Positions 23,877 through 33,910 of a stretch of DNA of 64,000 bases are shown piece by piece. Below the pieces are notes generated by a model. That model ran no database searches. It saw nothing but the letters and a program-made list of their open reading frames with translations, and was not told where the DNA came from. The DNA comes from Sporichthyaceae bacterium (GTDB lineage: Bacteria; Actinomycetota; Actinomycetes; Sporichthyales; Sporichthyaceae). The position numbers and the translations under genes are program-made. Location: NCBI GenBank assembly GCA_036269075.1, contig DATASX010000123.1, forward strand, positions 1 through 64,000, written 5' to 3'. Each line of letters begins with the position of its first letter. The stretch's first letter is position 1.

Positions 23877-25361
23877 ATGCGCACGATCGAGCACTGGATC
23901 GACGGGATCCTGACGCCGGGTCAGTCGAGGAGGACCGCGCCGGTTTTCGACCCGGCCACCGGCGCGGTCGGCGCGAACGTGGTCCTCGGCGAGGCCGCCG
24001 ACGTCGACGCCGCGGTGGCCGCCGCGACGAAGGCCGCTGCGGCCTGGCGGGAGAAGTCGCCCTCGGCGCGCGCCCGGGTGATGTTCGCACTGCGCGACCT
24101 GCTGCACCGGCACACCGACGAGATCGCCGCGGCGATCACCGCCGAGCACGGCAAGACGTCGGCCGACGCCAAGGGGGAGATCGCCCGCGGCATCGAGGTC
24201 GTCGAGTTCGCCTGCGGGATCCCGCACCTGCTCAAGGGGGAGTACTCCGACGGCGTGGCCACCGGGGTCGACGCCTGGTCGCTGCGCGAACCCCTCGGCG
24301 TGGTCGCCGGGATCACCCCGTTCAACTTTCCGGCGATGGTCCCGCTCTGGATGCACCCGATCGCGATCGCCACCGGCAACGCCTTCGTGCTCAAGCCCAG
24401 CGAGCAGGATCCGACGGCCTCGATGCACCTGGCAGAGCTCTACGCCGAGGCGGGCCTGCCCGCCGGGGTGTTCAACGTCGTGCACGGCGATCGGCACACA
24501 GTGGCGGCAATCCTCGACCACCCCGCAATCGCGGCGGTGTCCTTCGTCGGCTCCACGCCGGTCGCGCGACTTGTGCACCAGCGGGCGAGCGCGGCCGGCA
24601 AACGGGTGCAAGCCCTGGGCGGGGCCAAGAACCACGCCGTCGTGCTGCCCGACGCCGACCTGGATCTGGCCGCGGCCGAGCTGACCGGCGCGGCCTACGG
24701 TTCGGCCGGCCAACGCTGCATGGCGGTCTCGGTCGTGGTGGCCGTCGGCCCGGTGGCCGACGAACTGGTCGAACGGTTGGCCGTACGCGCCCGCGGAATC
24801 CACGTCGGACCGGGAGCTGACCCGGCGTCAGAAATGGGCCCGTTGATCAACCCGGCCGCGGTGGAGCGGGTCCGGGCGCATCTGGCCGGCGCGCAGGCGG
24901 CCGGTGCCCGGGTCGTGGTCGACGGCCGCGAACACCCGCCCGGCAACGGGTTCTTCGTCGGCCCGAGCCTGGTCGACCGGGTCGCCCCGGACCACGACAT
25001 CTACACCACCGAGGTTTTCGGCCCGGTACTCGCGGTGGTCCGGGTGGATTCCCCGCAGGCCGCGCTGGACCTCGTCAACGCCAATCCCTACGGCAACGGG
25101 GTTGCGGTGTTCACCAGCAGTGGCGCAGCGGCGCGCTGGTTCACCCGAGGCGTGCAGGTCGGGATGGTCGGGATCAATGTGCCGATCCCGGTGCCGATGG
25201 CGTTCCACTCCTTCGGCGGCTGGAAGGACTCGTTGTTCGGCGACACGCACGTGCACGGCGCCGAGGGCGTCCGGTTCTACAGCCGGGCCAAGGCGGTCAC
25301 CGCCCGCTGGCCACGGGACTCGGTGTCCGCGACCGGCCTGAGCTTCCCGGCGCAGACGTGA
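23877..25361 (+). CDS. mmsA: (Methyl)malonate-semialdehyde dehydrogenase, CoA-acylating
   Basis: A 494-residue ALDH-superfamily enzyme. ITPFNFPAMVPLWMHPIAIA and GSTPVARLVH are NAD-binding, and GSAGQRCMAVS has the catalytic Cys. PMAFHSFGGWKDSLFGD and EGVRFYSRAK are MmsA/IolA signatures. It turns malonate semialdehyde, the last inositol intermediate, into acetyl-CoA and CO2, and can also serve valine breakdown. ATG 23877 gives the standard MRTIEHWIDG start; there is a 25-base gap from iolD. It overlaps the ROK kinase by four bases (GTGA). No aldolase iolJ gene was found, so another aldolase would have to act before this step. Confidence 0.92.
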   Translation: MRTIEHWIDGILTPGQSRRTAPVFDPATGAVGANVVLGEAADVDAAVAAATKAAAAWREKSPSARARVMFALRDLLHRHTDEIAAAITAEHGKTSADAKGEIARGIEVVEFACGIPHLLKGEYSDGVATGVDAWSLREPLGVVAGITPFNFPAMVPLWMHPIAIATGNAFVLKPSEQDPTASMHLAELYAEAGLPAGVFNVVHGDRHTVAAILDHPAIAAVSFVGSTPVARLVHQRASAAGKRVQALGGAKNHAVVLPDADLDLAAAELTGAAYGSAGQRCMAVSVVVAVGPVADELVERLAVRARGIHVGPGADPASEMGPLINPAAVERVRAHLAGAQAAGARVVVDGREHPPGNGFFVGPSLVDRVAPDHDIYTTEVFGPVLAVVRVDSPQAALDLVNANPYGNGVAVFTSSGAAARWFTRGVQVGMVGINVPIPVPMAFHSFGGWKDSLFGDTHVHGAEGVRFYSRAKAVTARWPRDSVSATGLSFPAQT

Positions 25362-26125
25362 CTCTGGCGCGGGTCGTCGAGGGTCGTGAGTCGACCCTGA
25401 CGTTGGACGTCGGCGGAACGGGGATCAAGGCGACCGTCCTGGACCGCACCGGCGAACCCATCGCTGGGCGGTTGCGGGTGCCCACGCCCTACCCGTGCCC
25501 GCCGGAGTTGCTCGTCAAGACGCTGCTGGAGATCGGCGACCAGTTGCCCTCGTTCGACCGGGTCTCGGTCGGGCTGCCGGGCATGATCCGCCACGGCCGG
25601 GTGCTGACCACGCCGCACTTCATCACGGAGGCCGGGCCGTTCACCCCGCGCCGACCGGACCTGGTCCTCGCCTGGCGCAACTACGACGCGGCGAGCGCGC
25701 TGAACGAGGCGTTCGGCTGCTCGGTGCGAGTGGTCAACGACGCCGAACTCGCCGGGTTCGCGGTGATCGAGGGCGCCGGCCTGGAAGTGCTGCTCGCCTT
25801 CGGCACCGGATTCGGCGCCGCCCTGTTCGACGACGGTCGCCTGCTGCCCAAGTTGGAGCTGTCCCAGGCACCGTTCCGGCTGCGCCAGACCTACGACCAG
25901 CAACTCGGCGACCACGCCCTGCGGGCGCTGGGTCCGCGCCGCTGGAGCAAGCGCGTGGCGATGGCGCTGGACCGCTGGTATCCCGTGCTCGGCTGGGACC
26001 GCCTGTACCTCGGCGGCGGAAATGCCGAGCACCTGGTGGGCGACCTCGGGTACCGCGCCACCCGCGTCGGCAACGAGGCCGGCCTGCGTGGCGGGCACAA
26101 GCTGTGGAGCTACCGAACCCTATGA
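25358..26125 (+). CDS. ROK-family kinase (polyphosphate-glucokinase-like)
   Basis: A 255-residue sugar kinase-like protein. LTLDVGGTGIKATVLDRTG is the phosphate loop, VVNDAELAGFAV carries the catalytic Asp, and LLAFGTGFGAALFDDG binds the adenosine side, all as in ROK/PPGK glucokinases. The zinc-binding CxCGxxGC cluster of many ROK proteins is absent, as in polyphosphate glucokinases. The substrate-site segment after LPKLELSQAPF lacks the usual glucose-binding Glu-Leu-Gly-His pattern, so specificity may differ. It is coupled to mmsA by a GTGA overlap and is thus the last gene of the inositol operon; a kinase for an inositol derivative is conceivable. Confidence 0.72.
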   Translation: MTLARVVEGRESTLTLDVGGTGIKATVLDRTGEPIAGRLRVPTPYPCPPELLVKTLLEIGDQLPSFDRVSVGLPGMIRHGRVLTTPHFITEAGPFTPRRPDLVLAWRNYDAASALNEAFGCSVRVVNDAELAGFAVIEGAGLEVLLAFGTGFGAALFDDGRLLPKLELSQAPFRLRQTYDQQLGDHALRALGPRRWSKRVAMALDRWYPVLGWDRLYLGGGNAEHLVGDLGYRATRVGNEAGLRGGHKLWSYRTL

Positions 26126-26138
26126 GCAGGTCACGCCG

Positions 26139-28115
26139 TCAGGGGTACTCCGGCTTGGGCAGGTCGCGGGCGTAATCCTTGATCTCGAGGAGGAACTTGC
26201 GGGCCAGCGGCCCGGCCGTGGTGGCGCCGGTCTGGCCGCGTTCGACGATCACCGCGAACGCGATGTTGCCCATGAACCCGACCATCCAGGCGTGGTTGCC
26301 CGGCTGTGCGGTGCTGCCGTACTGCGCGGTCCCGGTCTTCGCGCCGACCTCGACGCCGGGTAGCTGGAGCACTCTCGCGGTGCCGTTCTTCACGGTGTCG
26401 ACCATCAGGTCGTGAATGGTCGCCGCGGCGTCCAGCGGCGCCAGCGGCTTCGGGCTGGGCGCCGGGCCGCTGGTCGGCATCGCGGTCGCGGTCGGGCCCG
26501 CCGGCGGGTCTACCGGCGGACCGTCCAGCACCAACTGCGGGGTGCGCGGGGTCCCGTCGGCCACGGCCGCGGCGACCACCGCCATCGCCAGCGGGCTCAT
26601 CAGGATCCGGCCCTGCCCGATCGCGTCCGCGGCCTGTTCCTCCGGGCTGTTGGCCGGCGGCACGTCGCCGGAGAAGTTGGTGAGCCCGAGGTCCCACTCG
26701 TTACGCACGCCGAACAGTTGGGCCGCGTCGGCCAGTCCGGTGTCCGGCAGCTTGCCCGCGGCGCCGATGAACGCCGTGTTGCACGACTCCTCGAAGTCAC
26801 GGATGAACGGCACGGCACCGAGGGAACCGAGCCCGTCGTAGTTGCTGAACTGCTTGCCGTTGACCGTGATGCTCGGCGGGCAGGGGACGGTGTCCTCGGG
26901 CTTGACGCCGATCTTCAGCAGGGCCGCGGTCGTGATGAGCTTGAACACCGAGCCCGGCGCGTACCGGCCGTTCAGCGCCCGGTCGTCACCGGCCTTGTCG
27001 GACGGGCCGTTGGCCACGGCCAGGATGTCACCGTTGCGGATGTCGATCGCCACCAGCGAGGTGTTTTCCGTCGACCCGGTCAGCGCGTCGTCGGCGGCCT
27101 CCTGGATCCGGCTGTCCAGCGAGGTGTGCAGCGGCAGGCCCGGCACAGCGGCGAACGTGGCCAGGGTCGCCACGGTCTTCTGCGTCGACTTGTCGACCAG
27201 CAGCACCTTCCCGGACGGCCGCCCGGCCAACTGGCGCTGATAGCTGGCCTGCAGCCCGAACGACCCGACGGCATCGGCCGGTGAGGCGAACGGGCCGGCG
27301 TTGGCCAAGGACGAGGCGGTGGCCGTCGTGACGGCACCGAGCACCTCGCGGGCGAAGGCCCGGGTCGGCGCGAGGGCCTGGGTGGACTGCTGGGTGCTGA
27401 CGCCGCCGATGTCGGCCAGCCTGTCGGCGATCGCGTCGTAGTCGCTCTGCCGCAGCACCGCGGCCTCCACGAACTGGCCGGAGGTCGCCTCGCTGGTGCG
27501 GGTTGTCAGCCCGTCCACGTCAAGGTTGAGCAGGGCGGCGAGCTTGTTGATGGTCCCGTCAGGCACCGCACCGGCGGTGACGCCAACCCGGTAAACGGTC
27601 TGGTTGCTGACCAACGGCCGGCCGTAACGATCCTCGATCGGCGCCCGCTGCGGCAGCGCGCGCTGGCGGGTGATCATCGTCGAGTCGGTGAGCTGCGGGT
27701 GGATCACGCCGGGCGCCCACTGCACCACCCACCGCTTGCCCTTGCCGGTGTCCTGCTGCACCAGACCCAACGAACCCTGGTAGCGCCAGTCGCCGAGCGC
27801 CTGCAGGTGCAGGTCGGCGTCGAACGCGACCGTGCACCCCTGATCGCTCTTGCAGCCGTTCTTCGCGCCGACCGTGAGGATCCGGGTGGTCGGTTCGATG
27901 CGGCTCTGGAAGTCCTGCAGAGCAGCCTTCGCGGCGTTCGGGTCGCTGGTCGCGGCGCCGGCGGCGGTGAGGTCGCCGGTCGACCAGTCGTGCAGGAACG
28001 CCGCGGCGGCACTCGTCGCCGCGTCGTGCGCAGAACTCGACCCGCCCGAGCCGCACCCGGTGACGACGAGCGCCACCGCCGCCGCGCCGGCCACCGAACG
28101 GTGGCGTGCACCCAT
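26139..28115 (-). CDS. Lipoprotein penicillin-binding protein with MecA-N-like domain
   Basis: A 658-residue peptidoglycan transpeptidase outside the membrane. The N-terminus is a lipoprotein signal (AAVALVVTGC, lipobox Cys at about residue 21). An NTF2-like MecA-N domain spans about 30-145, a PBP dimer domain follows, and the transpeptidase domain begins near 350. The active-site motifs are S389-V-F-K, ESCN (SxN) and K593-TG. This layout is class B, PBP2a-like, as in actinobacterial PbpA relatives of unknown beta-lactam affinity. The ATG 28115 was chosen because the signal sequence begins there. It is convergent with the inositol operon, 13 bases apart. Confidence 0.9.
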   Translation of the reverse strand: MGARHRSVAGAAAVALVVTGCGSGGSSSAHDAATSAAAAFLHDWSTGDLTAAGAATSDPNAAKAALQDFQSRIEPTTRILTVGAKNGCKSDQGCTVAFDADLHLQALGDWRYQGSLGLVQQDTGKGKRWVVQWAPGVIHPQLTDSTMITRQRALPQRAPIEDRYGRPLVSNQTVYRVGVTAGAVPDGTINKLAALLNLDVDGLTTRTSEATSGQFVEAAVLRQSDYDAIADRLADIGGVSTQQSTQALAPTRAFAREVLGAVTTATASSLANAGPFASPADAVGSFGLQASYQRQLAGRPSGKVLLVDKSTQKTVATLATFAAVPGLPLHTSLDSRIQEAADDALTGSTENTSLVAIDIRNGDILAVANGPSDKAGDDRALNGRYAPGSVFKLITTAALLKIGVKPEDTVPCPPSITVNGKQFSNYDGLGSLGAVPFIRDFEESCNTAFIGAAGKLPDTGLADAAQLFGVRNEWDLGLTNFSGDVPPANSPEEQAADAIGQGRILMSPLAMAVVAAAVADGTPRTPQLVLDGPPVDPPAGPTATAMPTSGPAPSPKPLAPLDAAATIHDLMVDTVKNGTARVLQLPGVEVGAKTGTAQYGSTAQPGNHAWMVGFMGNIAFAVIVERGQTGATTAGPLARKFLLEIKDYARDLPKPEYP

Positions 28116-28303
28116 CCACGCTCCCGATGCTCCGACTGCCTGCCGTGGCAGGACGCTTGCCCCGATGCAAGCAGACCGCCGACCCACGGTCGCTCACCTC
28201 ATGATCCTCCAGCTGTGGCGTGTCGCATAAGCGGGGGGCCGGGGTCGGCGTGCCGGACGTCACGGCGACCTGTCGGACGCGGCCGATAGCGTTCTTGCGG
28301 TAG

Positions 28304-29080
<777 letters not shown>

Positions 29081-29083
29081 ATC

Positions 29084-29887
29084 ATGGGTCTGCTCGACGG
29101 CAAGCGAATTCTGGTCACCGGCGTCCTGACCGACGCCTCGATCGCCTTCCACGTCGCCCGGCTGGCGCAGGAGCAGGGCGCCGCCGTGGTGCTGTCCTCC
29201 TACGGCCGGGTCCTGCGCCTCACCACCCGAATCGCCGGGCGGCTGCCGCAGCCCGCGCCGGTCATCGAGCTCGACGTCACCGACACCGACCACCTGGCCG
29301 CGCTGCCGGACGCGGTGCGCGAACACGTCGACGGCCTCGACGGGGTCGTCCACTCGATCGGGTTCGCGCCCGAGACGGCACTGGGCGGCAACTTCCTGAA
29401 CACCGAGTGGGAGGACGTCGCGACCGCGGTGCACGTGTCGGCCTACTCGTACAAGGCCCTCGCGATGGCCGCGCGGCCGTTGTACCCGGCAGTGCAAACT
29501 CCGCGCTCGCCCGGCGGCTCGCGCGGCGGCGCCGCGGTGGTCGGCCTCACGTTCGACGCAACCGTGGCCTGGCCGAAGTACGACTGGATGGGCGTCGCGA
29601 AGGCCGCGCTGGAGTCCTGCTCCCGCTACCTGGCCCGCGACCTCGGCCCGCACGGCGTCCGGTCGAACCTCGTCGCTGCCGGCCCGATCAAGACCATGGC
29701 GGCCAAGTCGATCCCTGGCTTCGAGGAGTTCGAGAACGTCTGGAAGGCCCGCGCCCCGATGGGCTGGGACGTCGGCGACCCGGTGCCGGCCGCGCAGGCC
29801 TGCGTGGCCCTGCTCTCGGACTGGTTCCCGGCCACCACCGGCGAGATAGTGCACGTGGACGGCGGCGTACACGCGATGGGTGGTTGA
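29084..29887 (+). CDS. inhA: Enoyl-ACP reductase (InhA/FabI)
   Basis: A 267-residue NADH-dependent enoyl reductase, the last step in the FAS-II cycle. LLDGKRILVTGVLTDASIAFHVA is the InhA-type nucleotide site, HSIGFAPETALGGNFL holds the residue aligned with InhA S94, and PKYDWMGVAKAALES supplies the catalytic Tyr and Lys. IVHVDGGVHAMGG is the family-typical end. Length matches InhA (269). It follows fabG by three bases. Isoniazid or triclosan sensitivity cannot be deduced. Confidence 0.93.
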   Translation: MGLLDGKRILVTGVLTDASIAFHVARLAQEQGAAVVLSSYGRVLRLTTRIAGRLPQPAPVIELDVTDTDHLAALPDAVREHVDGLDGVVHSIGFAPETALGGNFLNTEWEDVATAVHVSAYSYKALAMAARPLYPAVQTPRSPGGSRGGAAVVGLTFDATVAWPKYDWMGVAKAALESCSRYLARDLGPHGVRSNLVAAGPIKTMAAKSIPGFEEFENVWKARAPMGWDVGDPVPAAQACVALLSDWFPATTGEIVHVDGGVHAMGG

Positions 29888-30037
29888 GTTGTCACAAGTG
29901 TCCGATTCCCCTGTGTTCCGCTTTGCGTTCAACAGGCTCAATCGGCTCGGCATTGCGAGCGCACGTTGTCGGACGCACGATCTGCTGCGGGCGCTCGCAC
30001 TGCCCTCGCCTCAATCGCCTGTGCGAGACTGATTGCC

Positions 30038-30196
30038 ATGGAGGACGGCAGTACCAGCCCTTCCGGGGGCGCACGATCCGCAACGCGAGAACCGACACCG
30101 CAGAACCGCCGGCAGGCGGTGCTGATCCTGCTGACCATGGTCGTTTTCTTCGTGGGCCTGGTGGCACTGTCGTGTTGGGCGGCGTCGAACGGATGA
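30038..30196 (+). CDS. Small single-pass membrane protein of unknown function
   Basis: A 52-residue protein: a hydrophilic N-terminus (MEDGSTSPSGGARSATREP) followed by one transmembrane helix (AVLILLTMVVFFVGLVALSCW). Such miniature proteins are common in actinobacteria, but I do not recognise this one. The ATG 30038 was preferred to the upstream start because the extension looks like non-coding sequence. It lies between inhA and sixA. The gap 29888-30037 shows no gene. Confidence 0.5.
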   Translation: MEDGSTSPSGGARSATREPTPQNRRQAVLILLTMVVFFVGLVALSCWAASNG

Positions 30197-30227
30197 CCGG
30201 CCCGAGTCGCGCACCGCGGACCATCGC

Positions 30228-30731
30228 ATGACCCGCGAACTGATCGTGCTGCGGCACGCCAAGGCCGACCGGGGCTCACACGTCGACCACGAACGCCCGT
30301 TGACCGGGCGCGGCCGACGCGACGCGCTGGCCGCCGGCCGGTGGATGGCCGAGAACGACATCAAGCCGGAACTGACCTTGTGCTCCACGGCCACTCGCGC
30401 CAAGGAGACGTGGGCGTTGGCGGCCATGGAGCTCGGCGACGGCGTGCCCACGCAGTTCGAGCGCGACATCTACGGCGGCGACACCGAGGACATCCTTCGG
30501 CTGCTGCGCGACACGGACAAGCACGTCCACACGCTGTTGCTGGTCGGCCACAACCCGACCCTGCAGGACCTCGTGCTGTTGCTGGCCGGCGACGGTGAAC
30601 CGGAGTTGATCGACGCCGCACGCAGCGACTTCGGCACCGCGGCGCTGGCGCGACTGCGCCTGTCGCGGGGCTGGACGGTGCTCGATCCAGCTTCCGCCGC
30701 CCTGATCGACTTCACGGTCGCCAGAGGCTGA
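30228..30731 (+). CDS. SixA-like phosphohistidine phosphatase
   Basis: A 167-residue histidine phosphatase of the short SixA type. LIVLRHAKAD has the RHA (not RHG) catalytic motif typical for SixA, ERPLTGRGRRDA and LCSTATRAKETW follow, and the second His is in LLLVGHNPTLQDL. SixA removes phosphate from phosphohistidine, for example on phosphotransfer domains or PTS proteins; mycobacterial homologues are uncharacterised. The ATG sits 31 bases after the small membrane protein. A convergent secreted-protein gene follows. Confidence 0.82.
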   Translation: MTRELIVLRHAKADRGSHVDHERPLTGRGRRDALAAGRWMAENDIKPELTLCSTATRAKETWALAAMELGDGVPTQFERDIYGGDTEDILRLLRDTDKHVHTLLLVGHNPTLQDLVLLLAGDGEPELIDAARSDFGTAALARLRLSRGWTVLDPASAALIDFTVARG

Positions 30732-30746
30732 GCCGGCGACTCCGAA

Positions 30747-31256
30747 TTACTTCGGTGCGATGGACGGGCCGCCGGCGGCGCTCGACCGGTTGACTGCGAA
30801 GTGGCCGCTGCCGGCGGTGATCGGAGTGTCGCCCGGATCGCACTTGGTCACGTCCGCGTCCGGGGCCAGTGGCTTGAAGCCGAACTTTCCGGTTGCCCCG
30901 GCGCCGATGTCCTCAACGGTGATCAGAATGTTCTGGCCCTGGGCGGCCTCGGGCGTGGAGGTCTTGTCGACCGGGTAGATGAACCCGGCGCGCTTGCCCT
31001 CGACCTGCAGACAGATGATCGGGCCGTGGAAGTGCGTCACCGGGTTGTCACCCTTGAAGTAACCGGTGGCAGCGGTGCCGGTCGGACCGCGGTTGGCGGC
31101 GTGGAAGCTGATGTCGGCAATGGAGACGTTGCCCTCGCCCTCGATTGCGTTGTACTGCGGAGTCATGTCCGCACCGGCGGTGGCCGGAAGAACCAGCACC
31201 ATCAGGGCGGATGCCGCGAGGAGGGCGCCAAGACGGCGACTGGGTTTGACGATCAC
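30747..31256 (-). CDS. Small secreted protein of unknown function
   Basis: A 169-residue exported protein. The signal peptide RRLGALLAASALMVLVLPATAGA ends at an AxA site near residue 29. The mature part (FHAANRGPTGTAATGYFKGDNPVTHFHGPIICLQVEG and FGFKPLAPDADVTKCDPGDTPITAGSGHFAV) looks like a beta-rich domain with two Cys that may pair. Similar repeated-strand domains occur in actinobacterial secreted proteins without known function. The start is GTG preceded by GGGAG. No enzyme motif is visible. Confidence 0.72.
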   Translation of the reverse strand: MIVKPSRRLGALLAASALMVLVLPATAGADMTPQYNAIEGEGNVSIADISFHAANRGPTGTAATGYFKGDNPVTHFHGPIICLQVEGKRAGFIYPVDKTSTPEAAQGQNILITVEDIGAGATGKFGFKPLAPDADVTKCDPGDTPITAGSGHFAVNRSSAAGGPSIAPK

Positions 31257-31356
31257 TTCGACTCCCGGGGTTTCGGGCGTGCAGCTTCGGCCGCGCGTCG
31301 CGGCCGTCTGGAGCTGATTCGGCTGAGGGACTCGCCCCGATGGGTCCCGCTCAGCA

Positions 31357-31368
31357 AATCTTAAGATT
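31357..31368. promoter_or_regulatory. AT-rich palindrome between serB end and the secreted-protein start
   Basis: AATCTTAAGATT is a perfect 12-base palindrome, strikingly AT-rich for this genome, lying about 100 bases upstream of the secreted-protein start on the minus strand. It contains TAAGAT, which could act as a -10 element. A binding site or promoter are both possible. Confidence 0.3.
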
Positions 31369-31382
31369 CCCTGGGATTCCGG

Positions 31383-32609
31383 CTAGTCGACGAGATCGCC
31401 GGCGTCGGCCGCCTCGACGTCCTCCCGGCTGATGCCGAGCAGGAACAGCAAAGTGTCCAGGTACGGCACGTTGATCGTGGTGTGCGCGGCGCGGCGCACC
31501 ATCGGCTTGGCGTTGAACGCCACCCCGAGGCCTGCGGCGGCCAGCATGTCCAGGTCGTTGGCGCCGTCGCCGATCGCGACCGTCCGGGACAGCGGTACCC
31601 CGGCACGGGCGGCGAACTTCTTGAGCATCGCCGCCTTGTAGGCGCGGTCGACGATCGGGCCGACCAGCCGGCCGGTGAGCTTCCCGTCGACGATCTCCAG
31701 GGTGTTGGCGCAGGAGTGGTCCAGGTCTAGCTCGGCGACCAGGAAATCGGTCACCTGGGTGAATCCGCCGGAGACGATCGCCACCTCGTGGTCCAACCGC
31801 TTCAGCGTCCGAACCAGCGTCCGCGCGCCCGGGGTGAGGCGCACGGCTGCGCGGACCGCGTCGACGGCGCGCGCGTCCAGCCCGGCCAGCAGTCCGACGC
31901 GGGCCAGCAGCGAGGCCTCGAAGTCCAGCTCCCCACGCATCGCGGCCTCGGTGATCCGGGCGACCTCGGCGGCGTGGCCGGCGTGGGCGGCCAGCATCTC
32001 GATGACCTCGTCCTGGATCAGGGTCGAGTCGACGTCCATGACGACCAGCCGCTTGCCGTGCCGGTGCAGGCCGCCCTGTTGCACCGCGATGTCCACGCCC
32101 CGCGCCGCGGCCTCGGCGGCCAGTTCGACACGCAACCCGGCCAGGTGCGCGCGGCCGGAGACCTCCAGTTCCAGGCACGTCACCGGGTAGCCGGCCAGAC
32201 GGGTGATGCTGTCGATGTTCGCCCCGGCGGCCGCGATCCGGGCCGCGATCCCGGCCATCGCCGCGGTGCCCAACGGGCGGCCGAGCACGGTGACGTGCAG
32301 CCGGCTCGCTCCGCTCGGCTCAGCCTCCGCCGCGCCGGAGCTGATCTCGACGTACATCCCGAGCCGGTCGGCGACCGCCGCGACGGCGGACCGGACCGCT
32401 GCCTCGGCCACCCCGGCCGAGACAAGAACGCCCAGCACCAACTGACCGCGGATGACGACTTGTTCGACGTCGACGACCTCGACGTCGTGGCCGACCAGCG
32501 AGTCGAACAGTGCCGCGGTGACCCCAGGTCGGTCGCGGCCGGTCACCGTCACCAGCAAGGTACGAGCAGACTCCGCCCGGGCTCGACCGGCCGGATCGGC
32601 TGTCGACAT
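31383..32609 (-). CDS. serB: Phosphoserine phosphatase with N-terminal ACT domains (SerB2 type)
   Basis: A 408-residue enzyme for the last step of serine synthesis. Residues about 15-175 form two ACT-type regulatory domains (LLVTVTGRDRPGVTAALFD and LHVTVLGRPLGTAAMAGI). The HAD phosphatase follows, with VVMDVDSTLIQDE (nucleophile Asp), VSGGF and IGDGANDLDM. This domain order matches SerB2 of mycobacteria, which is serine-feedback regulated. The short segment AEPSGASR in the linker is encoded by a GAGCGGAGCGAGC-like run similar to the linker repeats. It ends four bases from glgC on the same strand. Confidence 0.92.
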   Translation of the reverse strand: MSTADPAGRARAESARTLLVTVTGRDRPGVTAALFDSLVGHDVEVVDVEQVVIRGQLVLGVLVSAGVAEAAVRSAVAAVADRLGMYVEISSGAAEAEPSGASRLHVTVLGRPLGTAAMAGIAARIAAAGANIDSITRLAGYPVTCLELEVSGRAHLAGLRVELAAEAAARGVDIAVQQGGLHRHGKRLVVMDVDSTLIQDEVIEMLAAHAGHAAEVARITEAAMRGELDFEASLLARVGLLAGLDARAVDAVRAAVRLTPGARTLVRTLKRLDHEVAIVSGGFTQVTDFLVAELDLDHSCANTLEIVDGKLTGRLVGPIVDRAYKAAMLKKFAARAGVPLSRTVAIGDGANDLDMLAAAGLGVAFNAKPMVRRAAHTTINVPYLDTLLFLLGISREDVEAADAGDLVD

Positions 32610-32612
32610 GCC

Positions 32613-33851
32613 CTAGGCCGGGCCGAGGCGCGCGCCCTTGGAGACCACCCGGATCCCGTCGGCGGTCATCGTCACCCGCGGCAGTTCCGCGTCGGCGGCG
32701 GAGAAGCCGAGGCGGTAGCCGTCCGGCACGACCACGTTCTTGTCCAGGATGGCGTTTCGCACCGCGGCGTCCTGTCCGATGCGCACGCCGTCGAGCAGCA
32801 CGCAGCCCTCGACCCGGGCGTTGCGGCCGACCGAGACGCCGGGGGAGAGCACCGACCGTTCGACCGAGCCCGCGACCTGCACGCCGACCGACACCATCGA
32901 CTCGACCGCGTGCCCGGTGACGCCCTCGGTGCCCCCGACGAACCGGGCCGGTGGCCAGGCGTCCTGCAGGGTGTAGATCGGCCACTCGCGGTTGTAGAGG
33001 TTGAACGCGGGGTTGGCCGAGATCAGGTCCATGTGCGCCTCGTAGAAAGCGTCCAAGGTCCCGACGTCGCGCCAGTAGCCGGCCTCGCGACCGGCCGGGC
33101 CGGGGACCTCGTTGTGCGAGAAGTCGTAGACGCCGGCCTGCCCCTCCTTCACCAGCCGCGGGATGATGTTGCCGCCGAGGTCGTGCTTGCTCGACGGGTC
33201 CATCGCGTCCTCGTTGACGGCCTTGATCAGCGCCGAGGTGCGGAAGACGTAGTTGCCCATCGAGGCGAAGACCTCGTCGGGGGAGTCCGCCAGGCCCGGG
33301 GGGTTGTGCGGCTTCTCCAGGAACTCGGCGATCCTCGAGCCGGTGGCGTCGGCCGAGATCACGCCGAAGTGGCTGGACATCGAACGGGGCTGACGCACCG
33401 CGGCGACCGTCACGCCCAGCCCGGACTCCATGTGCTGGTCGACCATCTGCCGGGGGTCCATCCGGTAGATGTGGTCGGCGCCGAACACGATCACGTGCTC
33501 CGGCTGTTCGTCGTCGATCAGGTTCAGGTTCTGGAAGATCGCGTCCGCGGACCCGGCGAACCAGTGCGGCCCGCGCCGCTGCTGGGCGGGCACCGGGGTG
33601 ACGTAGTTCCCGAGCAGCGTGGACATCCGCCAGGTCCGCGAGATGTGCCGGTCCAGGCTGTGGTTCTTGTACTGGGTCAGCACGACGATCTTGAGGAATC
33701 CGCCGTTCACGAGGTTCGACAGGACGAAGTCGACCAAGCGGTAGATGCCGCCGAACGGGACCGCCGGCTTGGCCCGGTCCGACGTCAGCGGCATCAGGCG
33801 CTTACCTTCCCCACCGGCGAGCACGATCGCGAGGATCTGCTTTCCGGCCAT
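32613..33851 (-). CDS. glgC: Glucose-1-phosphate adenylyltransferase (ADP-glucose pyrophosphorylase)
   Basis: A 412-residue enzyme that makes ADP-glucose for glycogen and related alpha-glucans. [25 protein letters not shown] is the nucleotide site, [14 protein letters not shown] holds the metal-binding Asp, and [19 protein letters not shown] is the sugar-phosphate site; a left-handed beta-helix follows ([21 protein letters not shown]). ATG 33851 gives the usual [10 protein letters not shown] start. It is divergent from glgA with about 60 bases between starts, the arrangement seen in mycobacteria. Confidence 0.95.
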   Translation of the reverse strand: MAGKQILAIVLAGGEGKRLMPLTSDRAKPAVPFGGIYRLVDFVLSNLVNGGFLKIVVLTQYKNHSLDRHISRTWRMSTLLGNYVTPVPAQQRRGPHWFAGSADAIFQNLNLIDDEQPEHVIVFGADHIYRMDPRQMVDQHMESGLGVTVAAVRQPRSMSSHFGVISADATGSRIAEFLEKPHNPPGLADSPDEVFASMGNYVFRTSALIKAVNEDAMDPSSKHDLGGNIIPRLVKEGQAGVYDFSHNEVPGPAGREAGYWRDVGTLDAFYEAHMDLISANPAFNLYNREWPIYTLQDAWPPARFVGGTEGVTGHAVESMVSVGVQVAGSVERSVLSPGVSVGRNARVEGCVLLDGVRIGQDAAVRNAILDKNVVVPDGYRLGFSAADAELPRVTMTADGIRVVSKGARLGPA

Positions 33852-33910
33852 GCGGTCGACCTTATAGGCGCACAGGAGTTGGCTTGACGACACCGGGGTA
33901 ACGTGCCGTC

